Assembly: GCA_001051155.2 (NCBI GenBank)
Contig: JYIP02000001.1
Coordinates: forward strand, 3,038,001 to 3,102,000
From: Chrysoporthe austroafricana
Lineage: Eukaryota; Ascomycota; Sordariomycetes; Diaporthales; Cryphonectriaceae
Reading direction: 5' to 3'
Length of the DNA: 64,000 nt
Part shown: in pieces, positions 46,093 to 56,729 of the stretch
How positions within the stretch are numbered: position 1 is the first letter of the stretch
How the letters are laid out: each line of letters begins with the position of its first letter
Made by a program: the position numbers and the translations under genes
Notes under the pieces: generated by a model
What the model was told of the DNA's origin: nothing
Databases searched by the model: none
The model's input: the letters and a program-made list of their open reading frames with translations, nothing else

Positions 46093-47680
46093 ATGTCCCT
46101 TCATGTGCCTCACAGGCCCAGGGCCAATGGTGGTGATCCCCACGGCGCAACCAAGGCCGTCATCCTGGTGAGGCTCTGGTCCCTCGGCACTATGCTGCGA
46201 TGCTCCAGATACCATGCGGCCAAGGACCACCCAAACTAACACCAATCGTCTCTCTAGGTTGGAGGCGCATCCCGTGGTACTCGCTTTCGGCCTCTCTCCC
46301 TCGACGTTCCCAAGGTCTGTACCCCCTTGGTCCTGTGCTCGAGCGGCTACCGCTGCTGCCCCCCCGCGCCGTAAAACACCATGGCACCTGTTGACTGACA
46401 AGATACCGATTACCACAGCCCCTTTTTGATGTCGCCGGCCACCCAATCATCTACCACTGCCTGACCGCCGTCTCTAAAGTACCCTCCGTCCACGAGGTCT
46501 ACCTAATTGGCTACTACGACGAGTCCGTCTTCCGGGACTTCATCAAGGATGCCTCTTCCGCCTTCCCTAGCCTCTCCATCAAATACCTGCGCGAGTACCA
46601 GGCCCTCGGCACCGCCGGCGGCCTTTACCATTTCCGCGATGCCATCCTCAAGGGCAAGCCGGAGCGCCTCTTCGTCCTCAACTCCGACGTCTGCTGCTCC
46701 TTCCCTCTGAACGAGATGCTGCACCTGTTCAACGAGAAGTACGCCGAGGCCGTCATCTTGGGCACGCGCGTCGGCGACGAGGCAGCCACCAACTTCGGTT
46801 GCATCGTTAGCGACAGCCACACCAAGCGAGTACTGCACTATGTCGAGAAGCCAGAGGGCCACGTCAGCAACCTCATCAACTGCGGCGTCTACCTCTTCAG
46901 CACCGATGTCATCTTCCCTTCCATCAAGAGCGCCATCAAGCGCCGCGCCGACCGCCCGCGCCTCGCCAGCTACCACAGCTCCGAGAACCTCGAGAGTTCC
47001 TACGTATTTGACCAGGACGACGACGACGACGAGAGCAAGAACCAGATCATCCGCCTCGAGCAGGACATCTTGAGCGACATGGCCGACAGCAAGCAGTTCT
47101 TTGTATACGAGACCAAGGACTTCTGGCGTCAGATCAAGACCGCAGGCTCAGCCGTCCCGGCGAATGCCCTCTACCTACAGCAGGCCTGGCAGAACGGCTC
47201 CGAGGAGCTCGCCAAGCCCTCCGCCAACATCATCCCTCCCGTCTTCATCCACCCTTCCGCCCAGGTCGACCCCACAGCCAAGCTCGGCCCCAACGTGTCC
47301 ATCGGACCTCGTGCTACTATCGGCCGTGGCGCGCGTGTGAAGGAGTCCATTGTCCTGGAGGATGCCGAGATCAAGCACGACGCCCTCGTCATGTACTCCA
47401 TTGTGGGCTGGAACAGCCGCGTCGGTGCCTGGGCCCGTGTGGAGGGCACCCCTACCCCGGTGACGAGCCACTCTACGAGCATCGTCAAAAACGGCCTCAA
47501 GGTGCAGGCTATTACGATCCTGGGCAAGGAGTGCGGTGTCCACGACGAGGTGCGCGTGCAAAACTGCGTCTGCCTGCCGTATAAGGAGCTGAAGAGGGTA
47601 GGTGCTTCTTATGATCGACTATACTTCACTTATCCAACGCTAACTTTGAATAGGATGTTGCGAGTGAGGTCATCATGTAA
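46093..47680 (+). CDS. GMPPA: GDP-mannose pyrophosphorylase alpha-type subunit (GMPPA-like)
   Basis: Four exons: 46093-46167, 46258-46314, 46419-47597 and 47654-47680 (introns 90, 104 and 56 nt), 445 aa. The nucleotidyltransferase signature reads [22 protein letters not shown] across exons 2-3, followed by GTAGGLYHFRDAI, FVLNSDVC and FGCIV..VLHYVEKPE. The C-terminal left-handed beta-helix shows hexapeptide repeats (IHPSAQVDPTAKLGPNVSIGPRATIGRGARV). The last exon encodes the conserved DVASEVIM end. The '[13 protein letters not shown]' motif in place of the catalytic GGYGTRLRPLT, plus length, point to the alpha paralogue, which in animals is a GDP-mannose-sensing regulatory subunit of the GMPPB enzyme. 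It acts in the cytosol to supply GDP-mannose for N-/O-glycans, GPI anchors and mannans. Confidence 0.93.
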
Positions 47681-48331
47681 TGGAGTTAGGGTCTGACGGG
47701 TCAAAGAAGAAGAGAGAGTAAAAAAAGAAGCGTTCTTATCACTGCTTAAAACTCGACGATCGTATTGCATCTTCGTCAGATAGAAACTGTGGGCAAGGGC
47801 AAGGGCAAGGAGTCAAGCATACAGCGTTTGCCAAATAATGGACAATTGAGGATATGAAGATGCTCGTGGCTCTCAGTATAACACAGTGGTGCACTGCAGC
47901 TGACACCAAGGATGTTCTAGCATGGATTGGAACTCGATGACTGCGCCCTATGTACAGTAAGTACATACCTAAACCGGTATGCAAGTACGGCAGCAAGCAG
48001 CGAGCGGGTCTTCCTCACATTGCAGACCTCTTGCCATTTACGCTCCTATATATTCGAATCTTCTCTCCTCTAATATTCACCGGGCGGTGCGCGTTTCATA
48101 AATCTACGAAGGCTCTATATGCTACTCCCAGCTCTACGCACTTCTTCATTCGCACAGATGAGATTGTGGGTACAACCGGAAGTAAAGAAGGGAGGGGGAC
48201 GCGGGTGGAAGATGAGAACTGCCCCGGCCCAAGCTCCAGCTCTAACCCTGACGATCAGCCCCTACATCTGTAGAGGGCAAAAGGAAAAGCATTCCAAAAC
48301 CCGATAACAGAGCTCGAGAGATGCAAAAATG
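47681..48331. other. 3' region of GMPPA gene to tRNA-His
   Basis: 650 bp holding the GMPPA 3' UTR and the flank of the tRNA gene. A (GGGCAA)3 hexamer repeat lies near 47792. No other gene is seen. Confidence 0.5.
48325..48329 (-). terminator. RNA polymerase III terminator of tRNA-His
   Basis: Five consecutive T residues on the minus strand, 3 nt after the tRNA 3' end, form a standard Pol III stop. Confidence 0.85.
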
Positions 48332-48419
48332 TGTCTGCCCCATGAATCGAACATGGGTCTCTTCGGATTCGTCCTGGGAGGGCCACAACGAAGTGTACTG
48401 ACCACTATACTAGGCAGAC
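48332..48419 (-). tRNA. tRNA-His: tRNA-His(GTG) with 16-nt intron
   Basis: On the minus strand the acceptor stem GTCTGCC (48419-48413) pairs 7/7 with GGCAGAC (48339-48333), and the discriminator A is at 48332. The D arm GTAT..GTAC, anticodon stem CTTCG/CGAAG and T arm CCATG-TTCGATT-CATGG all fold. The anticodon GTG is at 48386-48384. A 16-nt intron (48382-48367) sits at the canonical position, one base 3' of the anticodon. The mature length is 72 nt before G-1 and CCA addition. It marks the last core feature before the accessory DNA to the right. Confidence 0.95.
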
Positions 48420-48814
48420 TTTCTCACCGTTATCGGCTTCCCCAAGTTCCGAGTCATGTACGCAGTCCGCCGCGACAGATAGCGCCTCCCCCCGTCCCCC
48501 CCCAAAATCTACATGGCCCTTAACAGGACGAGAAGGGGCAAAAACCACTCGGCCGTCCCTAGGCGTGACATGCAGGATGTTAAGATACGCGCAGCTCGGA
48601 ATGCATCGTGCAAGAAGATGCTGGTTCAATAGTTCAAAGCGTAATCTGACCTACCTAATATATCTTTAGACCTACTGCTTGTTTAGACGATCAAGATTTC
48701 TTTCTATTCAAGCAGCTACATACAACTTGAGGTTTCCTTCCACCCGGTATTCTTCAGATTTCTGATCAACTTTCCGCTTCTCATTTTCATCTATTTACTC
48801 CATCTATACAATCC
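48420..48814. other. Flank between tRNA-His and captain-like gene
   Basis: 395 bp without a gene. Composition changes from GC-rich to AT-richer around 48600. If the downstream tyrosine-recombinase gene marks the left end of a mobile element, the element border should lie here. No clear terminal repeat is visible by eye. Confidence 0.4.
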
Positions 48815-50500
48815 ATGTCTGCGCTTGCTACAAAATACTAGGCAGGGAGGCGAGCTGCCTTGTTAAAGCAGCGCTTGCAGAAACGGGTAGAGAAATTAGA
48901 ATCCGACGGTCCGAACGATTTTGCCGGAGTAAGCGACAACGTCAAGGAAAAGCGTCAGCGACGCTGGGTATTATTTTCCGAGTATGTCTGCACACGAGGA
49001 TATATATTCTTCTTTCTAACTATTTGTACCGAATGCTAGTTATTGTACGAGGGTTGTGGGCGATATAGACCCCGAGCGTATCTGGATCGATATGTGCGGT
49101 GACAGCCGTCAAGCGAAGGCTATTCTTCAGCTGTTCCTGGAATACTTTGTCGAAACCAGTACAGAAGTAGATGTGGAGCTCGGCGAGGATACCAATAGTG
49201 GCGAGCGCAGAACAGTCCGTGCGGCGAGCACTATCGATTTGCTTTGGTCAGACCTGGTTTTGTACGCCAATCAGGTTGTCCTCAAGAAAACGCGCGAAAA
49301 GGACCCGGAGAACGCCTGGAGGTGGATGCTCAAGCATACCGATGTGAAGCAGGGCAAGCGGTGCGGACCTGTATCCCAGATTACTATTGTGTGTTTCCCT
49401 ACGCAAATATGTTTCAGATCTACTTTAGCCGGCTTGGCAATCGACGTACTGACTTGCGATATAGTGGATCGCAGAGGTGCTAGCACCAAAGTACAACCTT
49501 ACATTCCATCAGCAATTCGTGAAAAAGGAAGCAATATCCGAGGACGTCCTTTTGAATCTAAGCACGCTATGGAAACGGGGCTCGGATATCAGGATTTCGC
49601 CGCGCGTGCGTGTTGCTTTTCATAGCGCCCTTCTAATGGCCTCAATCGGTGGCTTCCGGATGGGCGTAGTAACAGAGCTCACTTACCGCCAGGTCCAGCT
49701 AGCTCTGGTGCGGGTAAATGGTATTATTCGGCCGGTCGCAACGATTACCTTGCAGCAAAATAAGAGATAGGAAAGAACGATCAGAAAAACACAGGATGAA
49801 TTGTACGGTCTTCGTATTTAAATCCCTGTAAAAATGCCCGACCGAGAACTGACTTTTGCTTGCCAGTATATCTCTAAGCATTACATACGTGCCGTGCAGG
49901 CTCTTATGTCTTCTTAGCAATCTCATTAGCCAAGCCCTGGTCGACAATGCTTTCAAAGTTCATTTTCCATCGTTCGAGGAGTTTACGAACCGCCCGAAGC
50001 TTAAAGATAACGTGGATTATATGCTATTAGAATGGAAAGAGGAGATGCTAGATGAGATGATCTTGCCGATTTCGTACGACCAGTATAGGCAGATCTGGCA
50101 TCAAACACTTCTTGTGGCCGGTTGTCGCGATACTATCCGTCCGTACGCTACACGTGTGGGAGCAGGAGGCAGGCTGGACGGTAAGGCCTTTCCTTCACAG
50201 CTTCACCAGGCAGCAGGGCCTTATCGCTAATATGGCTTTCTCTAGCTGTCCTTAGCCCAGCCGTCCGTAATTATATCCTATCGAACAGTCAGAGGACCTT
50301 TGAGCGTAGCTACGTCCCGCAGCATACAAGTCTAGATCTGATGGCGATAAACTTTGGCGAGGCGGGGACCGGACCGGACAGCCAGAAACTTTTTTCCCTT
50401 GTCCGACAAGCCTGCTTGCCGCGAGATGCAGACGCACCCATCGAGCTCACGCAAAAGGAAGTCGAAGCTATGGAAGCGCTTCCCCAGATACAGGAAGTCC

Positions 50501-50807
50501 GCGCGTGTTACAAGGGCAGAGTTCTGGGCTTGGAGAGGTCTCAATTCAACGATAACTGTTAAGGTGTTCTAAGGAGTGCTGAAGAACCAGGTCCATCCTT
50601 GATCAGATGGGCGCGTTCTCGTCGTACTTATAGACCTTGGTTCTCGATATCTGCCTCAGGCATCTATTGCACAGCCTCCTTCTTTATGCAGTTGGGTATC
50701 TTTTCCCTGCCGGTGGGCAGGGTCTTCATGCCTAACGGCGCGTAACTCGCAATGCCTTGTATTGTCCCTGGCTCAGGGCACCCCTTGGGTGTCCGTGTAA
50801 CAGCGCG
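50501..50807. mobile_element. Solo LTR 1 with GCGCG target-site duplication
   Basis: A 297-bp element (50506-50802) begins TGTTACA and ends TGTAACA, a TG..CA pair with 7-bp inverted ends, as in LTR retrotransposons. It is flanked by perfect 5-bp direct repeats GCGCG (50501-50505 and 50803-50807). It lies inside a captain-like exon after the codons for Val-Arg-Ala. Removing it with one duplication copy restores the host frame. Confidence 0.9.
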
Positions 50808-50838
50808 AGCCTAGCAGACGCCAAGGCGAAGTATGGCC

Positions 50839-51147
50839 AGAACTGTTACAAGGGCAGAGTTCTGAGCTTGGAAGGGGTCTTCATTCAACGATAACTGTTA
50901 AGGGAGTTCTAAGGAGTGCTGAAGAACCAGGTCCATCCTAGATCCGTCGGGCTCGTTCCCGCCGTACTTATAGACCTTGATTTCCGACATCTGCCTCAGG
51001 CATCTATTGCCCAGCCCCCTTCTTTATGCGGTTGGGTATCTTTCTTCCTGCCGTTGGGCGGGTCTTCATGCCTAACGGCGCGTAACTCGCGATGCCTCAA
51101 TGTTTCCTCCTTTCCGGGGCACCCTAGGGCGTCCGTGTAACAAGAAC
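50839..51147. mobile_element. Solo LTR 2 with AGAAC target-site duplication
   Basis: A 299-bp element (50844-51142) has the same TGTTACA..TGTAACA ends and about 85-90% identity by eye to solo LTR 1, in the same orientation. It is flanked by perfect 5-bp repeats AGAAC (50839-50843 and 51143-51147). The different target duplication shows a separate insertion, 36 coding bases downstream of the first. Confidence 0.9.
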
Positions 51148-52224
51148 AGTGCCGCCACGCGGCGCTACGATTCCCGCCTCCGCTACTTGGCGAGAAAGCA
51201 TGCCGCTCAGGTCATCAAGCAGAAACGGCAGACCTACTTCGCCGAGATAGACGAGATTGGGGCCCTTGGTAAGCCTGTTCTTAGCGGCGAGAGTAGGAGC
51301 CCAGGTGCGTCCGGAGTGAAGCGCTTTCTGGCGGACATGGGCGGCCTGGGGACAAGGCTTGTCAGCAATTTCCTACATCGAAACGATCTAAGCGGCGAGC
51401 AATTTGCCGGGCTCCTTTGCGAGTATATGTCCCACCGCTTCACGAACTTGGAGATCCTTCTGGGCAAGATCGTCGCCCAGGCCACAGGCGAGCCTCCTGC
51501 GCCCCTGCCGCGACCTGATGCAAGCCTGAAAGGATACAGGTGTCTCTTCGGCTGTCCGGCGCTCGCAGACCGCGCGAGACTCACTGCTCATGTCGAGAAT
51601 TGTCACGGCAGCTCCTTTACTACGTCGTTCGAATGTCCCGAATGCTGTCGCCTCGGCCTCAAACCAGTGATTATAACCAATCCATTGCAATATTGTACTC
51701 ATACAGCGTGTGCCCACGGGAAATCAAGCGCGCCTCTCTATCGCTGGGACAAAGGAGGGCTCCAACTGAAGGACAGAACACTCAAGAAGTATGAGAAAGG
51801 TCCTAAGGTCTGCTGTCTGCTTTGCAAAGGCGAATTTCGCGCCGGGCAGGGCTATTCACGGCATTTCGACAAGCGCCACCGAAGGTTAGATTTCTGCGAG
51901 CCCTTCCCTTGCCCTGCCTGCCAGCAAACCAGTCAAAAAGATGGAGATATAGCGTGGATCGACGGCATTGATGCTTGGTTCCTCCATACTGAAACCGCCC
52001 ATTTGGTGGACGGCCAGCGCGGCCATCGCATCGAACTGGGGATGATGCCTAGGAAGATCGCGAAACCGAGCCGGCGCCGAGGCCGGCTTGATAAGGCTGT
52101 CACTGGCACCTTGACGGAAAGCTCCTCATCCTCAGCTTCCGTCCAGAGCTCTGGCGTGAAAATGCCGACTACGTCGAGGTCAGATTCAGGAGGACCTCCT
52201 CCGATCCAGGTCCTGGTAGCCTAG

Positions 52225-52868
52225 ACTGGATCCTCCGGCCCTGGGTCTTCGGCTTGAATCAGCCGGCCTATTAGCTCAAATACCATCTATACTACTATGT
52301 GTTTTGATCCTCTAGTGTAGCTCGATCGCGCTGAGAAGCGCCCAGGAGGCGGTGTTGGAACTGCAAGGGGCATTGGCCTGATCGTCACTCGTCAGTAAGA
52401 CGATAAGCACGCCACTAGAGAGCAAGGCACTTATGACGACAGACAAGGGCAGGGTCGATTTGTTTTTACATTTAGCTCCCTAAACCACTTGATGCCTACT
52501 AGGCATTGTTGTGTCAATATTTATCTAATTCTTCCCAGGAACCTGGTTTGTAATGACTCCGGACTATTACAAAAGCAGCAAAGCGAGTCAATGCGTTTGT
52601 CGAGTCCTATGTGCCGGTAGGAAGAGAGGCGCTTGGCAGTCGTGCCCAATCTGAGCGCTCCATTGTTCTGTTGGTTCTCCTAATACTCGGGGCAGGCATG
52701 CCTCATGAAGCATCCTCGAACTATATAAACCCGTACGGTGTCCCCTTCCTCCCGAGCCTTCCCTTCTTCCCTTTCCTTCTACAGCCCAACCTTCCGCAAC
52801 TCAGCAACGCACCGCACAGGAACCCAATACCCTCTCACTTCTTGCCTTGCAGATTACGTACCAGACAA
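52225..52868. other. Intergenic region and sirtuin promoter
   Basis: About 640 bp between the captain-like pseudogene and the sirtuin gene. It holds a TATA box near its right end (listed separately). No other gene is seen. Confidence 0.5.
52722..52729 (+). promoter_or_regulatory. TATA box of sirtuin gene
   Basis: TATATAAA lies 140 bp upstream of the sirtuin ATG and is followed by a C/T-rich leader, a typical fungal promoter layout. Confidence 0.6.
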
Positions 52869-53958
52869 ATGAACAATCCTGTGCCCGTTACGAAAAGGCC
52901 AGCAGCCTCAATTGGCCCTGATTCCCGTCAGGAACTGAATTACATCGCCGAAGTTCTGAGTCGGGCGAAATGTATCATTGTCATAGCGGGAGCAGGAATG
53001 AGTACAGCTGCCGGGATCCCAGTCAGTATAGTGTCCTTGATTGTTATTCAAAGATTATGAAACTGAATTGAAGCAGGACTTTCGGTCTTCGAGCGGCCTG
53101 TACGCCAAGGGAGACATTTTCTGCGAAACAGCCCTTTACGATTCCAAGGGCAGGGCACGTGTTCGAAAGGCAGGCTTACAGTTGCATAATATGGCCAGCA
53201 ACAGCAAGCCGACAGATTCTCATAAGATTCTCGTTTCAATGCGCAACGCTGGCCGACTTCTTCGATATTATACCCAGAACGTCGACCTGCTCGAACGCAA
53301 AGCGGGGCTCTTGAACGATATCGAAAACAGCAATACAGATTGCATCGAGCTCCATGGATCGCATACTCACCTACGATGCAATCTATGCCAACACTTGTTC
53401 GCTTGGGAATCTTTTGAGGCTAGAATCATAGCTGATCAAGAGCTGCCTTGCCCTGGCTGCACAGCCTACTCTAGCAATAGAGAAACAGCAGGGAAGCGTC
53501 GGACACCGGTTGGCCAGCTTCTGCCGGATATTGTACGGCTCGGACAAGATAATCATCCTCATGGAGAGAAGATTGCTCGTTTCATCACTCGTAATGAACA
53601 CGCTCGCCCCGATTTCCTTCTGGTCCTCGGCACAAGTCTTCGGGTAAACGGCCCTAAGCTATTAGCTAGGCGGTTTGCGAAGACGGTCCAAGAGAACGGA
53701 GGCCTTGCAGTATATATCAACCTCTCAAGGCCGCGGTATGAATGCCGTAAACTTTTCAACTACTGGATTGAATGGGATTGCGACGCCTGTATGCGGTATC
53801 TGAGTAGGCAAGCCTTATCGCCTTGTCCGCCCGTCCGGCAGAAGAGGGTTCGCCGAGGCCGTCGAGCGAGACCAGCAGGAAAGAGAATACGAACGGCATC
53901 ATTAAGCTTGGAGAGCAGACCAGGCTCGAGCCTTGAGAATCCTATTACGTTGGATTGA
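52869..53958 (+). CDS. Sirtuin, Hst3/Hst4-like NAD-dependent deacetylase
   Basis: Two exons, 52869-53021 and 53077-53958 (55-nt intron, GTCAGT donor), 344 aa from MNNPVPVTKRP. The NAD-binding motif GAGMSTAAGIP|DFRSSSGLY is joined across the intron. YTQNVDLLERKAG, catalytic His in ELHGSH, four zinc cysteines (CNLC and CPGC), GTSLRVNG and the C-terminal FNYWIEWDCDACMRYL block are all present. TQNVD..LE and the DCD.CMRYL end favour the nuclear Hst3/Hst4 class, which in yeast removes H3K56 acetylation. A basic tail (RQKRVRRGRRARPAGKRIR) is a likely nuclear signal. All catalytic motifs are intact, unlike the neighbouring captain-like gene. Its place in accessory DNA suggests cargo that may act on chromatin; this is inference. 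Confidence 0.9.
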
Positions 53959-54050
53959 TGTACATAGACCGTATTTCAGTGAGCTAGTATTTGCAGACTC
54001 GCTATCGCCCCATCCGGTTTAGGCACCCTAACCCTAGGTATACACTGCAG

Positions 54051-54058
54051 TATAAATA
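54051..54058 (+). promoter_or_regulatory. Orphan TATA box
   Basis: TATAAATA is followed by a pyrimidine-rich leader-like stretch (54060-54250), but no convincing coding sequence follows. It may be the promoter of a decayed or non-coding gene. Confidence 0.4.
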
Positions 54059-55581
54059 GGGCCTTCTTCGCTTAACCCGTTTTATACTCTAGCTTTGCCC
54101 TTTTTCTTCCTTCTTCGACATCGCTGGCTTAGGCAGGCTTGCTCTCGCTCCTAGTTCTACCAGCGCCCCTTTCTCTGGTCCTCCCTTTCTTTCATCTTCG
54201 TTTGCCTTTTTGCATCGAGTTGCCCGCCGCCAGGCCCAGTCAGGTTTTTGCCGATGCCTCGACTACCTATACCCGTCGACAACCTTCTCGCCTGGCCTCT
54301 CTACACCATACACTAATCAGCTGTCGATAAACTTTGCTTTCCTCTATAAGACTTCCGGGGGCTCTCCTTGATACCGCCTAATCTCCTCGCTCCCCTCGCC
54401 CGCCTTCTTTATCAGAGCCTCCCAACCATTGCTACCTTCCGCCTCTAAGGCCTCGCTCCAGGTCCTGCTAGGTGGGCTCTCGGCGCAAACTATATAGCCT
54501 GCCTATGCTGACCTTTTGTAAGAATTCTGCAGTTATGCAGGGCATGAATTCGCTTGCATACCAGCGGGGATGGCTGCTTTCCTTTCGTAACCCCATCTAG
54601 GATACTCTAGCCTGCTGGCTAGCTATGCTCCGTTGGGTGCAGGTTCGAAGTCGGCATGCTCAGCAGGCCCGTACGCCAGCTGCCCTACTGCCTTCCGTCC
54701 GCAAAGCCGATTCCGCGTCTGCCCTTGCGGGTCCTGCGACCTCTTTGCATGGCCTGCCTGTACCAACCGCCATCGCCATGCTGGCGGAAGGACCGCAAAG
54801 TCCCCCGCCTTCTGTCATGGGCGCACAATGCTCTCCTTTCTTCTGCAGGCTAGGCGCCTTACTACTCGCAATCGGACCGATTGTCAGCTCCGACGCGGCC
54901 GAGAGATTCGAAACCATGGGCCAGTACGGGACGCAGGTTGGGCCAACCTGATTCGAGCAGCCTTTCGCGTGATCAGCCTCAAGGCTGCACAAAAGAGAGA
55001 GGATCTGCCTAGCCAAGGGGCGGAGGAAGGCTTCTAGGTTGATCCAGAGATGACGTGGCCTCCGCAGCGCTGCGGGAGGCTCATGCTGTAACAAACGATC
55101 CATGCCTAGACCCGAGCTACTACAAGGCAGATACGAGCTCGGGGTTCCAACCGGTAGGCTGAGGCAGTAGATTGTCTCGTCATTGGTGCTGTCAAGAGGG
55201 GGTGGGAAAGGAGGATCAGACGATGCGCTCCTGTTATGGGTCAAGCCACGCTGCGCAAGCTCTGGACGCGCCCAGCTTTTGCGCCAACATCATACAGGCG
55301 ACCCGATCGGTAGCAAGGACTGGATCCCTCAGCGTCTATCTTGGTAGGAGGCCTCTCTTCCAAATCGGCAGTTGCGTAATTGGCCGAAATACGGGGGACC
55401 TGTCCTAATCGATTCTTGCTAACTTGGGAATGCTAGCTGGTAGCTGCGACCGGGCGCGTATCGTAGATCATCCAGCTGCTAGGATTGGGAACGAGGCAAG
55501 AGAGAGGGGGGCCGGGCACGGGCAGAGAAGGAGGGCTCTGCCTATGCTATAGCTATGCGCAGCCTTCTCTGTATACGCAGA

Positions 55582-55588
55582 TATAAAT
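55582..55588 (+). promoter_or_regulatory. TATA box of chromodomain gene
   Basis: TATAAAT lies 125 bp upstream of the chromodomain-protein ATG, a spacing similar to that of the sirtuin gene. Confidence 0.6.
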
Positions 55589-55712
55589 GCCTCGTTCTCT
55601 CCCGTCCCTGAACCTGAAGACGCTCAGCACTATTGCCAAATTCTCCTTACGGCATTTCCAAATCTTCTAAGTTTCCCTGCATCTCGATACTTCACTGCCT
55701 GCCTGAAATACA

Positions 55713-56729
55713 ATGGCCGAGTTTGGGAGCTCTTGTCAGAGAGCGATCTCGATTTCAAGCAATGATGATTCTGATTACGACAATTTCGAAGACAACCAAT
55801 CCGACACTTCCTTCCCGCCAGTTGAAGAACTGTTTCTATGTGCTAAAGCTACGGAAGCCGGACCTGGCAGTACTGCCGGTATGCATCTGAGTTTCTTGTC
55901 TCTAAGAGGGCGATTGTAATAACAAACATAAACAGGTACGCGTTTCAGTGCTGTATCTGGCTTTGCTAGCGACAGTAATGCCAGATCGCAATTGGCTCGT
56001 GTTGAAACTGATCCATTGGATTCTGATGGGGACGTGCTGCACGATTTCACCGGTCTGGATGGATTCCGCAAAACGCCACTACCATTACCCAGCCCGAGCA
56101 ATCGTTTTGACCAGATTTCACGGTCATATGGTAGCTGGAGGGTACCGCTCTTTCGTCCGCAGAGCGGAGGTAAAACCGATAACAGAGCTTACTGGCGTTT
56201 GGCCAGACCAGAGGCAAACCGAATAGCCAGTGTGCCCAAAGCCTTTCATACTCCTGTTTTGCATAGTGGCAGCCCTTACGCTATCGAGAGGGACGAAGGG
56301 CAGGCTTCGTACTATCCTCGTGACCAAAGCAGCTCTCGACACCCTCCGGGTTATCAGAATTACGATGATATGGTGATGAATAATGGGGAAGGCGAGGAGG
56401 GCGAGGAGGGCGAGGAGGATCTTCTCCCTCCCCACAAGCGCCGCAAGGCGGATGCCCAGGAGCGTTCTGGCACGCGCAATGCCCGCAGCCCGCGGGCTAA
56501 CCCTACAAACAAATGGGAGGTCTCCAGGATCTTTAGGGAGAAGCTCGTCGAGAACGACACCTTCTTTTTGGTCGAATGGGAACCGACTTGGGAGCCCGCA
56601 CGCAATTTGGTAGATATGCCGGGACTGATTGCCGATTGGAGGCAGTCGCAATTTAGTCGTGGTGAGGCAAACGTGACCCATAATGCCTTTTCCACCGGGG
56701 CCAGGAAGAGAGGGCGGCCTCGCAAGTAG
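55713..56729 (+). CDS. Chromodomain/AT-hook protein
   Basis: Two exons, 55713-55878 and 55936-56729 (57-nt intron, GTATGC donor), 319 aa. The N-terminal half is acidic and disordered (SSNDDSDYDNFEDNQSD), with a Glu/Gly repeat (GEGEEGEEGEEDLLPPHKRRK) that also contains a likely nuclear signal. Residues about 250-298 (WEVSRIFREKLVENDTFFLVEWEPTWEPARNL..LIADW) match a chromodomain: the aromatic cage positions and the 'W.PTWEP..NL' core are visible. The C-terminus ends GARKRGRPRK, an AT-hook (RGRP) for AT-rich DNA minor-groove binding. Chromodomains read methylated lysine on histone H3 tails. The pairing with AT-hook binding suggests targeting to AT-rich or heterochromatic DNA, such as that directly to the right. 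The target mark is not known. Confidence 0.82.

Larger units (their letters stand above)
48815..52224 (+). pseudogene. DUF3435/FluG-type tyrosine recombinase (Starship captain-like), inactivated
   Basis: Coding blocks: 48815-48981, 49040-49388, 49465-49802, 49867-50180, 50246-50505, 50808-50843 and 51148-52224. The first five are separated by normal introns (58, 76, 64 and 65 nt). The last two gaps are solo LTR insertions. Two in-frame TAG codons lie at 48839-48841 and 49768-49770. The ancestral product would be about 846 aa. Family blocks include 'WIAEVLAPKYNLTFHQQFVKKEA', 'SIGGFRMG', 'SITYVPCRLLCLLSNL', 'IRPYATRVGAGGRLDG' and 'AVRNYILSN..TFERSYVP'. Candidate catalytic residues are still present: Arg at 49657, the RPYATR box near 50138-50155 and Tyr at 50311. 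The C-terminal third has C2H2-like fingers (CLFGC..H, CCLLCKGEFRAGQGYSRHFDKRH, CPAC..H). DUF3435 proteins mobilise Starship giant transposons; the FluG label alone would miss this. Confidence 0.85.
53959..55712. other. Intergenic region between sirtuin and chromodomain genes
   Basis: 1.75 kb with no supported gene. It holds an orphan TATA box (54051) followed by a C/T-rich leader-like stretch and only a 20-codon ATG frame at 54254. A cysteine-containing frame near 54633-55037 lacks an ATG. It could be a decayed third gene. CCCTAACCCTA at about 54036 is only two telomere-like units. Confidence 0.4.

Noticed and set aside
50506..51142. Tandem duplication inside the captain-like gene
   Set aside because: The two copies have TG..CA ends with inverted termini and different 5-bp flanking duplications, so they are separate LTR insertions.
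54036..54046. CCCTAACCCTA as a telomere relic
   Set aside because: Only about two units; short enough to occur by chance and not accompanied by longer arrays.
54660..55244. 194-codon minus-strand frame in the island
   Set aside because: No motif, no TATA box on that strand, and overlap with an equally plausible plus-strand frame.
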